DNA from: URNF01 sp045634325 | GTDB lineage: Bacteria > Bacillota > Clostridia > Oscillospirales > Acutalibacteraceae | Length of the DNA: 64,000 nt | Direction: 5' to 3' | Assembly: GCA_045634325.1 (NCBI GenBank) | Contig: JAZRAA010000047.1 | Span: 1-64,000, forward strand | Shown here: positions 49,586 to 57,394 of the stretch, one piece after another | Layout: every line of letters starts with the position of its first letter | Position numbering within the stretch: position 1 is the stretch's first letter | The notes under the pieces: model-generated | The model's input: only the letters and a program-made list of their open reading frames with translations | What the model was told of the DNA's origin: nothing | Database searches by the model: none | Made by a program: the position numbers and the translations under genes

Positions 49586-49870
49586 ATGCTGAACATTGTT
49601 AGCCTTATTTTTGGTATAGGAGCCTGGGTTGTGGCAGCTATTGCAATAGCAAAACCCGCCTACTATAATAAAAGCGTCATTCTGAGTTTTGCTCTATGTA
49701 CGTTCTCTCTTATATCTGAGTTCTTTGAGATAAGTCGTAGAGTAAACCTTGGAGATTATGCGGCTATTGAAGATACAATTAGAGCAGTAATAATTGCATC
49801 CATTGTTTTAGTGGTGGTTACAATCATTTTGAACATCGTTGCTTTAGTCAAATCTAAGAAAAACGTTTAG
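49586..49870 (+). CDS. Small three-helix membrane protein
   Basis: The 94-residue protein is almost entirely hydrophobic, with predicted helices near 3-22, 28-47 and 65-88. No family is recognised. It lies in a same-strand run of membrane genes from 46.1 to 52.2 kb. Confidence 0.65.
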   Translation: MLNIVSLIFGIGAWVVAAIAIAKPAYYNKSVILSFALCTFSLISEFFEISRRVNLGDYAAIEDTIRAVIIASIVLVVVTIILNIVALVKSKKNV

Positions 49871-49880
49871 GAGGTGTGCT

Positions 49881-50225
49881 ATGAGCAAAATTAAACGTTC
49901 AACAATAATTCTTGCAATTATTTTAATCGCAATGTTAATTATACCGCTTATAACTGTTAATACAGTTAAAGCTGATGCTGGAATGCTTGTTACAATGATG
50001 TTGTTTTTCGTTGTGCATCCGATAGTGTCAATTATAACTGGCATTTTAGCGGGTAAAGACATTAAGTTCTTTTGGCCCACACCTATACTTGTAGCCAGTC
50101 TGTTTTGGGCATTTTCGTCCTTTACTTATGTAACCGCATTTCCAATCGTGTATTCGGCAGCCTATCTTGTGATTTGTACGATTAGTATGCTGATCACTTG
50201 GTCGGTAACAAGGAAAACAAAATAA
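49881..50225 (+). CDS. Small four-helix membrane protein
   Basis: The 114-residue protein has an N-terminal helix (~9-28) and three further hydrophobic stretches. It sits 10 nt after the previous gene behind AGGAGGTG. No recognised family. Confidence 0.65.
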   Translation: MSKIKRSTIILAIILIAMLIIPLITVNTVKADAGMLVTMMLFFVVHPIVSIITGILAGKDIKFFWPTPILVASLFWAFSSFTYVTAFPIVYSAAYLVICTISMLITWSVTRKTK

Positions 50226-50233
50226 TTATTCTT

Positions 50234-50262
50234 AAAGGCATCGTTACTTAGCGATGCCTTAT
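50234..50262 (+). terminator. Hairpin between small membrane genes
   Basis: AAGGCATCG and CGATGCCTT form a 9-bp stem with an 8-nt loop right after the preceding stop. The following T-run is poor (ATACCCTTT), so termination may be partial. Confidence 0.5.
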
Positions 50263-50281
50263 ACCCTTTGGAGTGATGACA

Positions 50282-51208
50282 TTGAAAAACAAAAAATGGA
50301 AACATAAAATAACAAGTGGACTGACGGGAGTTATCCTTTCCTTTATTATGCTTGCTATCTTTGGTGGTTTGGCAATTTGGTTTCACGTCAGTCAGAACGA
50401 TGCAATAATTATTGGCAGGATATTAGTGATCTTCGCAGCAGTTGCTTTTGTCCTTGCTTTATACCGTGCAGTATTTTTTAAGGTGCTTATTGATAAAGAT
50501 GGGTTCTTCTATCAAACAGCTCCCGGCAACGGAAGATATTATCATTACTATGAAATCCGCAAGATGTGGATCAGCTCCGGTAATGAAACTAATTCACAAC
50601 AAATGACCTACTGCAATTTTGAAACAAACGAAAGTAAGATAACGAGATTTTTCTTTATGGGCGTAAATCTTGATGCAGTTGATTATTTGATGAAGCGGGT
50701 TGAAGCCGTAGAAACTACAGATAGCAGTGGAGCAATAGACAATGGTCGTGACCTCGTGATTAGCGGAAAAGTTCAAGGCGGTATAAGAATTGCGGTCGTA
50801 GTTTTTATTCTTGCAATTCTCATATTGTTAGCAAAGTCACTTGCAGAACAAGGATTGCCACCGACTACTTATATACTTCCTATCGCAATGGCAGCAGTAG
50901 CTGTTGTGGTCTTGGTTGTCCATAATATGTTCTATAAAATACAAATTGAAAAAGACGGTTTCTATTGCCGCACAAACCCATTTGACGGTAAATACTATCA
51001 ATATAGTGAGATAGCCGATTGCAAGTTGGTGGAAGAACGCAAAAAGTTTGGCTCTGTTCGTAACAGAGGGGTTCGTGAAACTCATTATTTTTACTATTTG
51101 ATTTTCACAGATGCAACCAATAAGACACATAGAATACTTTATAACAAGGCTCTGTTTGAACGGGAAATGAATGTATTAGTTTCTCGTATAGAGCAAGCAC
51201 AAGGATGA
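50282..51208 (+). CDS. Membrane protein with two duplicated PH-like halves
   Basis: The 308-residue protein is built from two similar halves. Each has two transmembrane helices (~15-55 and ~160-210) followed by a domain with a DGFFYQTAPGNGRYYHYYEI or DGFYCRTNPFDGKYYQYSEI pattern, resembling bacterial PH-like membrane proteins. A TTG at 50,282 is best spaced from GGAG; ATG at 50,276 is too close. An internal duplication is evident. Function unknown. Confidence 0.65.
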   Translation: MKNKKWKHKITSGLTGVILSFIMLAIFGGLAIWFHVSQNDAIIIGRILVIFAAVAFVLALYRAVFFKVLIDKDGFFYQTAPGNGRYYHYYEIRKMWISSGNETNSQQMTYCNFETNESKITRFFFMGVNLDAVDYLMKRVEAVETTDSSGAIDNGRDLVISGKVQGGIRIAVVVFILAILILLAKSLAEQGLPPTTYILPIAMAAVAVVVLVVHNMFYKIQIEKDGFYCRTNPFDGKYYQYSEIADCKLVEERKKFGSVRNRGVRETHYFYYLIFTDATNKTHRILYNKALFEREMNVLVSRIEQAQG

Positions 51209-51212
51209 AACA

Positions 51213-52232
51213 ATGAAAAAATTATCAGCAACCGTTTTTGTGCTACTATTTCGGATTTTTGGAATCATTGTATTGATTGTTGGTATCCGTTTAATAGGAG
51301 CAGGTATTTATAACTATATTGATGAACACAATCAGCAGGATTGGATTTCAACGACTGCTTATGTTGTTGATATAACAAGTGAATATTCAAGTTCCTCAAG
51401 ACGAAACCCAAGCCACGTTCGTTTTGACATCACATATCAATATGAGGTTGATGGAAAAGAATACTCTGACATTTTGCATAACAGGGATAAGGCTTTAGCG
51501 CTTGGAACACCTGTTAGCATCAAATACGATCCCGATAATCATTCGGATTCAACAGACATATTAAAGCCAAGTCTACAAAATCTAATTGTATTTCTTGTGT
51601 GTGGTTTGGCTATAGGAACAGCAGGATTCTTTTTATCGGGTACGTGGGCTTTGATTCGTAAACTTCGGAGGAAAGGTAAACCGGAAGAAGGAGAAGAACT
51701 ACCACCGGAGGAGTATGTAAAGCCTGAAGAAATAAAACAAAAATCCCGAAATACTTTTAAGGCATTCCTTATCAGACTTGCTTTGGGTGCAATTGCTGTA
51801 TGTGCAATTATTCTATCATCAAAATTGTTCCCCGGTATTCAAGTAGTTGATGCAGAAAAGTTCATTGATGTTGTTGAAGCGAAAGGATATACCACTTCTG
51901 AAACAACTGACGAGTTAAGCCAAAGTTGGAAAGTCGGTTCAATGATGGAAAAGGCTGTTTCAATTAACGACGGAAATGTACGAATGGATTTTTGTGAGAT
52001 GGATACCGCAGATAGTGCGGATGTTCTATATAACGCAATGATACTTCCCGTGACAGATGGAGATGTGCGGGGTTTTGACGGAATGGTACATGAACTTGCA
52101 TCTGCCGAAAATGCAGAGCTGTATGTCGCAAAAGTGCGTATCAGGGACACTATTATTTATGTTTCCGCAAAAGTTGAGTACAAAGAGGACGTGAAAGAAA
52201 TTTTAGATACACTTGGATATTGGAAGGAATAA
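51213..52232 (+). CDS. DUF3592-containing membrane protein
   Basis: The 339-residue protein has a helix (~8-35), a DUF3592-type domain (VDITSEYSSS...ITYQYEVDGKEYSDI...VSIKYDPDNHSDS) and a second helix (~125-148). A Glu/Pro-rich linker and a third helix precede a C-terminal domain (~215-339). It starts 4 nt after the previous stop. No enzyme motif is seen. Confidence 0.75.
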   Translation: MKKLSATVFVLLFRIFGIIVLIVGIRLIGAGIYNYIDEHNQQDWISTTAYVVDITSEYSSSSRRNPSHVRFDITYQYEVDGKEYSDILHNRDKALALGTPVSIKYDPDNHSDSTDILKPSLQNLIVFLVCGLAIGTAGFFLSGTWALIRKLRRKGKPEEGEELPPEEYVKPEEIKQKSRNTFKAFLIRLALGAIAVCAIILSSKLFPGIQVVDAEKFIDVVEAKGYTTSETTDELSQSWKVGSMMEKAVSINDGNVRMDFCEMDTADSADVLYNAMILPVTDGDVRGFDGMVHELASAENAELYVAKVRIRDTIIYVSAKVEYKEDVKEILDTLGYWKE

Positions 52233-52258
52233 GAACAATAATATTTTACAAATAAGAG

Positions 52259-52285
52259 AGGCATCGCTTCGGCGGTGCCTTTTTG
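52259..52285 (+). terminator. Intrinsic terminator ending the blaI-like gene run
   Basis: AGGCATCGC and GCGGTGCCT pair around a TTCG tetraloop and are followed by TTTT. The ribosome binding site of the next small gene starts a few bases later. Confidence 0.75.
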
Positions 52286-52304
52286 CTGAAAGGAGGTGAC
52301 GAAA

Positions 52305-52625
52305 ATGGGATACCGAATCATAGAATACTGCGGCGAAAAATACAAACTGACTCCTAAATGGTATAAGCAATATTTATCTGCTTTGGAACTTATGAAAAAA
52401 GCAAAAGAAACAAATAAAGCTGAGCTTGACATTTCGGAGCTGGTGGACATTCGGGAGGTGAAAATTGATAGAAGCAAACCGCAATTAATACGGATTATTA
52501 GTTACATTAATCAGGTGAAGAATCCATATTGTTTCCGCGTTGGAAATTCAAAAGTGAGAGTTTCCTATGCCAACAAGGATGAATCTTTGAATGATTCATT
52601 TGTTGCAATGTTATCACATTTATAA
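52305..52625 (+). CDS. DUF6870-like small protein typical of mobile elements
   Basis: The 106-residue protein has ELVDIREVKIDRSKPQLIRI and QVKNPYCFRVGNSKVRVSYA, matching small proteins commonly carried by clostridial conjugative elements and phages (DUF6870 as I recall the family). The ATG at 52,305 follows AAAGGAGGTGA. It is the last gene of the accessory region and its only clear mobile-element marker. Confidence 0.65.
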   Translation: MGYRIIEYCGEKYKLTPKWYKQYLSALELMKKAKETNKAELDISELVDIREVKIDRSKPQLIRIISYINQVKNPYCFRVGNSKVRVSYANKDESLNDSFVAMLSHL

Positions 52626-53016
52626 CAAGAAAAAATTAAAAACAGTCCTATTATACATATTCTCTTAATACGAAAAAAGTCTCTTTTTCTTTCAAAAAAA
52701 TAAAAGTAATGGAAAATCTGCTCATAATTTCTATAAAAAGTGTGATACTAACTAAGAACAAAAACAACAACCCGTCCCAGATAAGGATTTGGGTAGAGTA
52801 GTCATTGGGTAAAGTGCCAAAAACCCGCATAAACACTGGGCTTTTGTAGAATTTTTAAGATTTTGATGCGAACCCAATGTGTCCAGTTAGGACAAAAAAC
52901 ACTTGCCATATACTTTATGGAACGAGATTGAATTTGAGCAAACCAAAAACGCTGAAAACCCGCATAAATACTGGGATTTTGGCACATTTTTAGAGTAGAG
53001 AAAAGGAGTAAAATAT
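52626..53016. other. Gene-free right end of the accessory region
   Basis: About 390 AT-rich bases without a supported gene. They contain two copies of the recurring motif (AAACCCGCATAAACACTGGG at 52,821-52,840 and AAACCCGCATAAATACTGGG at 52,956-52,975) and CATTGGGT/ACCCAATG inverted arms around the first copy (~52,803-52,881). At the very end is the AAAAGGAG site used by spoVT. Confidence 0.6.
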
Positions 53017-53556
53017 ATGAAGGCAACAGGAATAGTTCGTAGAATAGATGATTTGGGCAGAGTTGTTATCCCCAAGGAAATCCGTCGCACCATTCGTATC
53101 AGAGAAGGCGACCCGCTGGAGATTTTTACCGACAATGACGGCGAGGTGGTGTTCAAAAAATATTCGCCGGTGGGCGAATTGTCGCCGTTTGCGGTGCAAT
53201 ACGCCGACGTACTGTCCCGCGCGTGCGGGATGACGGTGCTCATTTGTGACCGTGACCAAGTGGTCGCTGCTGCGGGGAACAACCGCAAAGAGTTTCTCGA
53301 CCGCCGCATTTCCGCTTCGCTCGAAGAGTCCATGGAAAACCGCCAGACCCACGTCGCACAAGCGGGTGGCAATCGCTTGCAACCCGTGGAGGGAATGGAA
53401 CGCACCGCTGCCGTGGCGGTGCCCATCCTGGCATCCGGTGATATTACCGGTGCGGTGTGCATGCTGCAACCCGAAAGCGGCACCGTGCCGAGCGAAGGGG
53501 ACGTTAAGTTAGCACAAGTCGCCGCCGCATTCCTCGGCAAACAAATGGAGAGCTAA
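53017..53556 (+). CDS. spoVT: Stage V sporulation protein T (AbrB-type regulator)
   Basis: The 179-residue protein has an N-terminal swapped-hairpin AbrB domain (MKATGIVRRIDDLGRVVIPK, then EIRRTIRIREGDPLEI) and a C-terminal GAF-like domain (~55-179), as in SpoVT, which tunes late forespore genes. The first ~50 bases are AT-rich like the island, whereas from about 53,070 the codons match the core genome. The ribosome binding site and upstream sequence belong to the island end. The frame is intact. Confidence 0.93.
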   Translation: MKATGIVRRIDDLGRVVIPKEIRRTIRIREGDPLEIFTDNDGEVVFKKYSPVGELSPFAVQYADVLSRACGMTVLICDRDQVVAAAGNNRKEFLDRRISASLEESMENRQTHVAQAGGNRLQPVEGMERTAAVAVPILASGDITGAVCMLQPESGTVPSEGDVKLAQVAAAFLGKQMES

Positions 53557-53593
53557 AAAGAGGGAGAATGACAAAGTCATTCTCCCTCTTTTA
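53556..53593. terminator. Bidirectional terminator between spoVT and rsmI
   Basis: AAAAGAGGGAGAATGAC and GTCATTCTCCCTCTTTT form a 17-bp stem with an AAA loop. It serves spoVT and, on the other strand, includes the end of rsmI. Confidence 0.85.
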
Positions 53594-54422
53594 TCATTTC
53601 TTTATAAATTTCATTCTTGCGCAAGCCGGTGTCGGTAGCCGCTTGTTTTGCCGCCGCGGCGGGTGACATCCCATCCGCTACATATTCCTGCGCCAAGCAC
53701 ACCGCCTGTTCCAGCGAAAAGCCGCTTTCCTTTTGCTTTTCTGCCCCGCCGACAATCACCACGAACTCGCCACGTGGTGCAGTCGTTTCATACATTTCAA
53801 TCGCCGCCGACAAGGTGGTGCGCACCACCTGTTCGTGAATTTTGGTCAATTCCCTTACCAGTGCTATCGGGCGGTCACCGAAACACGCAAGCATATCCCG
53901 CAAGGTCGCTTGCAACTTATGCGGTGCTTCATAAAAAATCATGGTGCGGGTTTCATTGCGCAATTCTTCCAAATGTTCACGGCGCACCCGTTTGGTCGTG
54001 CTCAAAAAACCCTCAAACGTGAATCTGCCAGCAGGCATACCCGAAAGGGCAAGCGCCGTCACCAGTGCGCACGGACCCGGCACGATACCGACGGGAAGTT
54101 GCTTTTCATAGCACAGCCGCACCAAATCTTCACCGGGGTCGGAGATAGCGGGCAAGCCCGCATCACTCACCAAAACACCGTTCTCCCCCGCCGCCAACCG
54201 TGCGCAAATTTCCTCGCCACGTGCGTGTTTATTATGTTCATGGTAACTGACAAGTGTTTTCTTGATACCGAAATGATTGAGCAAATGGAGGGTCACCCGT
54301 GTATCTTCCGCGGCAATAAAATCCGCCTCTTGCAACGCTTCCAAAGCGCGCGGGGAAACATCCGATAAATTACCGATAGGGGTGCCAACCAACGTCAATC
54401 TTCCGCAATTGTTTTGTTCCAT
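53577..54422 (-). CDS. rsmI: 16S rRNA (cytidine-1402 2'-O)-methyltransferase RsmI
   Basis: The 281-residue tetrapyrrole-methylase-fold protein has LTLVGTPIGNLSDVSPRALE, AAEDTR, VLVSDAGLPAISDPGEDLVR and GPCALVTALALSGMP. It methylates C1402 of 16S rRNA using SAM. The ATG at 54,422 has GGAGA 5 nt upstream; the in-frame ATG four codons earlier has none. It follows the methyltransferase gene by 15 nt. Confidence 0.95.
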   Translation of the reverse strand: MEQNNCGRLTLVGTPIGNLSDVSPRALEALQEADFIAAEDTRVTLHLLNHFGIKKTLVSYHEHNKHARGEEICARLAAGENGVLVSDAGLPAISDPGEDLVRLCYEKQLPVGIVPGPCALVTALALSGMPAGRFTFEGFLSTTKRVRREHLEELRNETRTMIFYEAPHKLQATLRDMLACFGDRPIALVRELTKIHEQVVRTTLSAAIEMYETTAPRGEFVVIVGGAEKQKESGFSLEQAVCLAQEYVADGMSPAAAAKQAATDTGLRKNEIYKEMIKEGE

Positions 54423-54437
54423 ATGATTCTCCATGTT

Positions 54438-55142
54438 TTAACGGCTATATGCGCCGTAAATATATGCGTGGGTCTGCGGGTCGGTGAGTTGCCACGGCAC
54501 TGCCACATCCAGCCCCTCTTTCCCGCCTTTGACCGCTTCCACCAACACCAAAAACGGTGCTGCTTCGGCGCGTTGTTGTACCAAACGCATGCGTTTGGGT
54601 TCGAGACCGTTTTGCCGCATCGCCGCAAACAAATCGGGCAACTGCGACGGGCGATGACACACGCACAGTTTCCCGCCGTAACGCAACGTCCACGCCGCCG
54701 CCTTGCACATACAAGGCAAGGTGTTTTCATCTGCGTGCCGTGCGATTTTGCGGGCAGGGCTGTCGTTTTGTTTGCCGCTGCCTTTGGGAAAATACGGCGG
54801 GTTACACAACACCCTGTCAAATTGACCCATCGGCAACATATCCGCATAGTCCCGCCAATCTGCTTGCAAAAATTCTATCGTTTTGGTTCCGTTTTGGGTT
54901 TTTGCGGTTTGACACAAAGCAATAGCCTCGGCTTGTATATCCACGCCCAGCGTGTAGGTGGGCGGATGCGGGCGGGTTTGTAATATAAACGGAATGATAC
55001 CGCAACCCGTACCTAAATCGCAAACCTTTTCTCCCGCTTTTTGTGGTGCGCCGAATGCGGCGAGCACCAAGGCATCGGTACCAAAACAAAAATCGGGTGT
55101 CTGCGCAACAGCCAGACCACCGCCTATATCCTCCAACCGCAT
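54438..55142 (-). CDS. TrmN6/YfiC-like adenine-N6 methyltransferase
   Basis: The 234-residue SAM methyltransferase shows CDLGTGCGIIPFIL (SAM site, ~43-56) and the adenine-N6 catalytic motif CNPPYF (~108-113). This fits tRNA1(Val) A37 N6-methylases of the YfiC/YabB group, which often lie next to rsmI in Firmicutes. The ATG at 55,142 has AGGTGGTGA upstream. Confidence 0.88.
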   Translation of the reverse strand: MRLEDIGGGLAVAQTPDFCFGTDALVLAAFGAPQKAGEKVCDLGTGCGIIPFILQTRPHPPTYTLGVDIQAEAIALCQTAKTQNGTKTIEFLQADWRDYADMLPMGQFDRVLCNPPYFPKGSGKQNDSPARKIARHADENTLPCMCKAAAWTLRYGGKLCVCHRPSQLPDLFAAMRQNGLEPKRMRLVQQRAEAAPFLVLVEAVKGGKEGLDVAVPWQLTDPQTHAYIYGAYSR

Positions 55143-55157
55143 ATCGTCACCACCTAT

Positions 55158-55195
55158 AAAACAAATTGCCGAACAGCACGTGCTGTTCGGCAATC
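55158..55195 (-). terminator. Intrinsic terminator after the ferredoxin gene
   Basis: ATTGCCGAACAGC and GCTGTTCGGCAAT form a long stem with an ACGT loop. The minus strand continues TTGTTTTA. It separates the ferredoxin from the methyltransferase gene. Confidence 0.8.
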
Positions 55196-55206
55196 CATTG
55201 TTAGAC

Positions 55207-55377
55207 TTATTCTGCCTGAGCAGCACCAACCGGGCAAGCGTCAGCGCAAGCACCGCAATCGATGCAAGTGTCAGCGTCGATGACATATTTGCCGTCGCCT
55301 TCGGTGATTGCCTCAACGGGGCAGCCTTCAGCGCAAGCGCCGCAAGCAATGCAATCATCAGTAATCTTATAGGCCAT
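55207..55377 (-). CDS. 2[4Fe-4S] ferredoxin, clostridial type
   Basis: The 56-residue protein carries two CXXCXXCXXXCP motifs (CIACGACAEGCP at ~9-20 and CIDCGACADACP at ~38-49), the layout of low-potential clostridial ferredoxin. It carries electrons to and from [FeFe] hydrogenase and pyruvate:ferredoxin oxidoreductase. The start follows AGGAGGTG. It is a single-gene unit with its own promoter and terminator. Confidence 0.95.
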   Translation of the reverse strand: MAYKITDDCIACGACAEGCPVEAITEGDGKYVIDADTCIDCGACADACPVGAAQAE

Positions 55378-55407
55378 GAAGAGCACCTCCTATTACTTAG
55401 TACAATT

Positions 55408-55435
55408 ATCATAGCACATTTTCTTAAAAATGCAA
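55408..55435 (-). promoter_or_regulatory. Predicted promoter of the ferredoxin gene
   Basis: On the minus strand TTGCAT-16 nt-TATGAT lies ~30 nt upstream of the ferredoxin start, in an AT-rich gap. Confidence 0.55.
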
Positions 55436-55457
55436 GTTTTTTTGAAAATATTACCGC

Positions 55458-56309
55458 TTATTCTTCTTCGGCAGGTGCGGGCGCATCGTTGCCTTTGCCA
55501 CGCCGCAACACCGTCACGTCGTCACGACTGACCGTCATTGGCGGGGAATCGGGGGCTTTATCCAGTCGCACTTTGAGCAAACCCGAAAGGGTGTTGGCTT
55601 CGGTGACAACGCCTTTGCCTTCCGCCGTATTGACCAAAGAGCCTAAACGCGGGGTGAGTTTCAACAATTCCTCATACGTGTTCTGCTCATATTTGAGACA
55701 GCACATCAATCTGCCGCAACTGCCCGAAATTTTGGTGGGGTTTAAAGACAAACCCTGTTCTTTTGCCATTTTGATGGACACCGGTTGAAAATCCGGCAAG
55801 AATTGTGCACAACAAAACGGTCTGCCGCAAATGCCGATACCGCCGAGGATTTTCGCTTCGTCACGCACGCCAATTTGGCGCAGTTCAATACGCATACGGA
55901 ACACGCCCGCCAAATCTTTCACCAGTTCACGAAAGTCCACACGTCCGTCAGCGGTGAAATAGAACAAGATTTTGGAATTGTCTGCGGTATATTCCGCATC
56001 CACCAATTTCATCTCGAGGTTGTGTTCTGCGATTTTCTTCTGACAGGTCGCCATCGCACGACGTTCTTTTTCACGATTTTCTTCCGCTCTGCGAATATCC
56101 TCTGCGTTGGCAGGGCGCAACACCGGTTTGAGCGGTGCAGTCAATTTCGCATCGGGGATATCACGGCATGCGGCAACCACTTCGCCACATTCTACGCCGC
56201 GAGCGGTTTCCACCACCACTTTATCGCCTACCTGCGGGCGCAACTCTCCCGCGGCAAAGTCATATACTTTTCCGTTATCACGAAAACGGATACTGACAAT
56301 GAGTGCCAT
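55458..56309 (-). CDS. ricT: PSP1-domain protein RicT (YaaT)
   Basis: The 283-residue protein has a PSP1 domain. The Cys motifs GICGRPFCCAQFL (~158-170) and GSCGRLMCCLKYE (~195-208) are typical of YaaT/RicT. In B. subtilis RicT with RicA and RicF controls RNase Y-dependent mRNA maturation and phosphorelay signalling, carrying Fe-S clusters. It lies 13 nt downstream of holB, the common order. The C-terminus is Pro/Glu-rich. Confidence 0.9.
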   Translation of the reverse strand: MALIVSIRFRDNGKVYDFAAGELRPQVGDKVVVETARGVECGEVVAACRDIPDAKLTAPLKPVLRPANAEDIRRAEENREKERRAMATCQKKIAEHNLEMKLVDAEYTADNSKILFYFTADGRVDFRELVKDLAGVFRMRIELRQIGVRDEAKILGGIGICGRPFCCAQFLPDFQPVSIKMAKEQGLSLNPTKISGSCGRLMCCLKYEQNTYEELLKLTPRLGSLVNTAEGKGVVTEANTLSGLLKVRLDKAPDSPPMTVSRDDVTVLRRGKGNDAPAPAEEE

Positions 56310-56322
56310 ATATTTTCAACTC

Positions 56323-57327
56323 CTATACCACCGCCGCACGCAATCGTGCGCACAGACGGGTCAGCAATATTGCTCCATTCATATTCCGCAACTGCGAAAG
56401 TTGCAGTTGTTCGATTTCCTGTACCAAAGCGGTGAGCTTTTGCCCGCTCAACCGTGCGGCAAGTTCTCTCGCAACATCGGGTGCGGCGGACAACGTGCTT
56501 GTCCCGCCGTAATGCAAAATCAGCGCATCTCTGAAAATCAACTGCAAAGCGTTCAAAACCCCGCTCACAGCCGCTTTATCCTTTTCCAGAACCGCCGTTT
56601 CCTGCATCAGCGCCCATTCTTGTGGTTGCAACAATGCACGTGCAATTTTAGGGGCGGTTTCCAACACTTTGGTGAGCGTGTCATCCGACACATCGGTTAA
56701 CGCTCTGCCAATCACGCCGCCCGAAACGGCAAACGCACGTTTTAAAGTCTGTTCATCCGCTTCCGGCAACCGTTCTTTTAACAAAGGATACGCCTGTTCC
56801 CATTCCACGCCGGACAACGTGACCGTTTGAACACGGGAACAAATCGTAGACAGCATTTGCGCACGGCTTTCGCAAGTGAGTATGAAAATCAAGTGTGCGG
56901 GCGGTTCTTCCAAAATTTTGAGCAAGGCATTTTGCGCTTGTGGTGTCATGGTGTGTGCATCACACAAAATAAACACACGCACCGCCGCTTCATTGGGCTT
57001 AACGTATGCATTGTCCCGCAACGCACGCACACGGTCAATGTGAAACGATTTATTACCGCCTTCGCCGCTGATTTCTTCAATATCGGGGTGGATACCCTTC
57101 TCCGCTTTACGACAATTCTCACAAACGCCGCAAGGCGCATCATTTTCCCCGCACACCGCCACACGAGCCAACAGACGCGCCAGCGTTTTTTTACCGCTGC
57201 CCGCAGGGCCTTCTATCAACAAGGCATGCGGAAAACGCCCTGCCGCTATATCCACAGACAGCTGGTGCAAGGCGTTTTGATTACCTACAAAACCGGGGAA
57301 TACTCTATCCATACTTCTCATATCCAT
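56323..57327 (-). CDS. holB: DNA polymerase III subunit delta'
   Basis: The 334-residue AAA+ clamp-loader subunit has FPHALLIEGPAGSGKKTLA (P-loop, ~32-50), a zinc module CGVCENC (~65-72), NALLKILEEPP and ICSRVQTV (SRC motif). The start is uncertain: three nearby in-frame ATGs exist and none has a strong ribosome binding site, so the first (57,327) is kept. It precedes ricT. Confidence 0.9.
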   Translation of the reverse strand: MDMRSMDRVFPGFVGNQNALHQLSVDIAAGRFPHALLIEGPAGSGKKTLARLLARVAVCGENDAPCGVCENCRKAEKGIHPDIEEISGEGGNKSFHIDRVRALRDNAYVKPNEAAVRVFILCDAHTMTPQAQNALLKILEEPPAHLIFILTCESRAQMLSTICSRVQTVTLSGVEWEQAYPLLKERLPEADEQTLKRAFAVSGGVIGRALTDVSDDTLTKVLETAPKIARALLQPQEWALMQETAVLEKDKAAVSGVLNALQLIFRDALILHYGGTSTLSAAPDVARELAARLSGQKLTALVQEIEQLQLSQLRNMNGAILLTRLCARLRAAVV

Positions 57328-57394
57328 TCACTTATCAACAGTATACTATATGTTTTAGACGGTTACAAGTGTTTTTTACGGCAAGACCGTGCTT

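Noticed and set aside
38974..52975. The four AAACCCGCATAAACAC copies as a CRISPR array
   Set aside because: The copies are separated by ~130 bp to ~12 kb, there is no regular spacing of 60-75 bp and no cas gene in the window.
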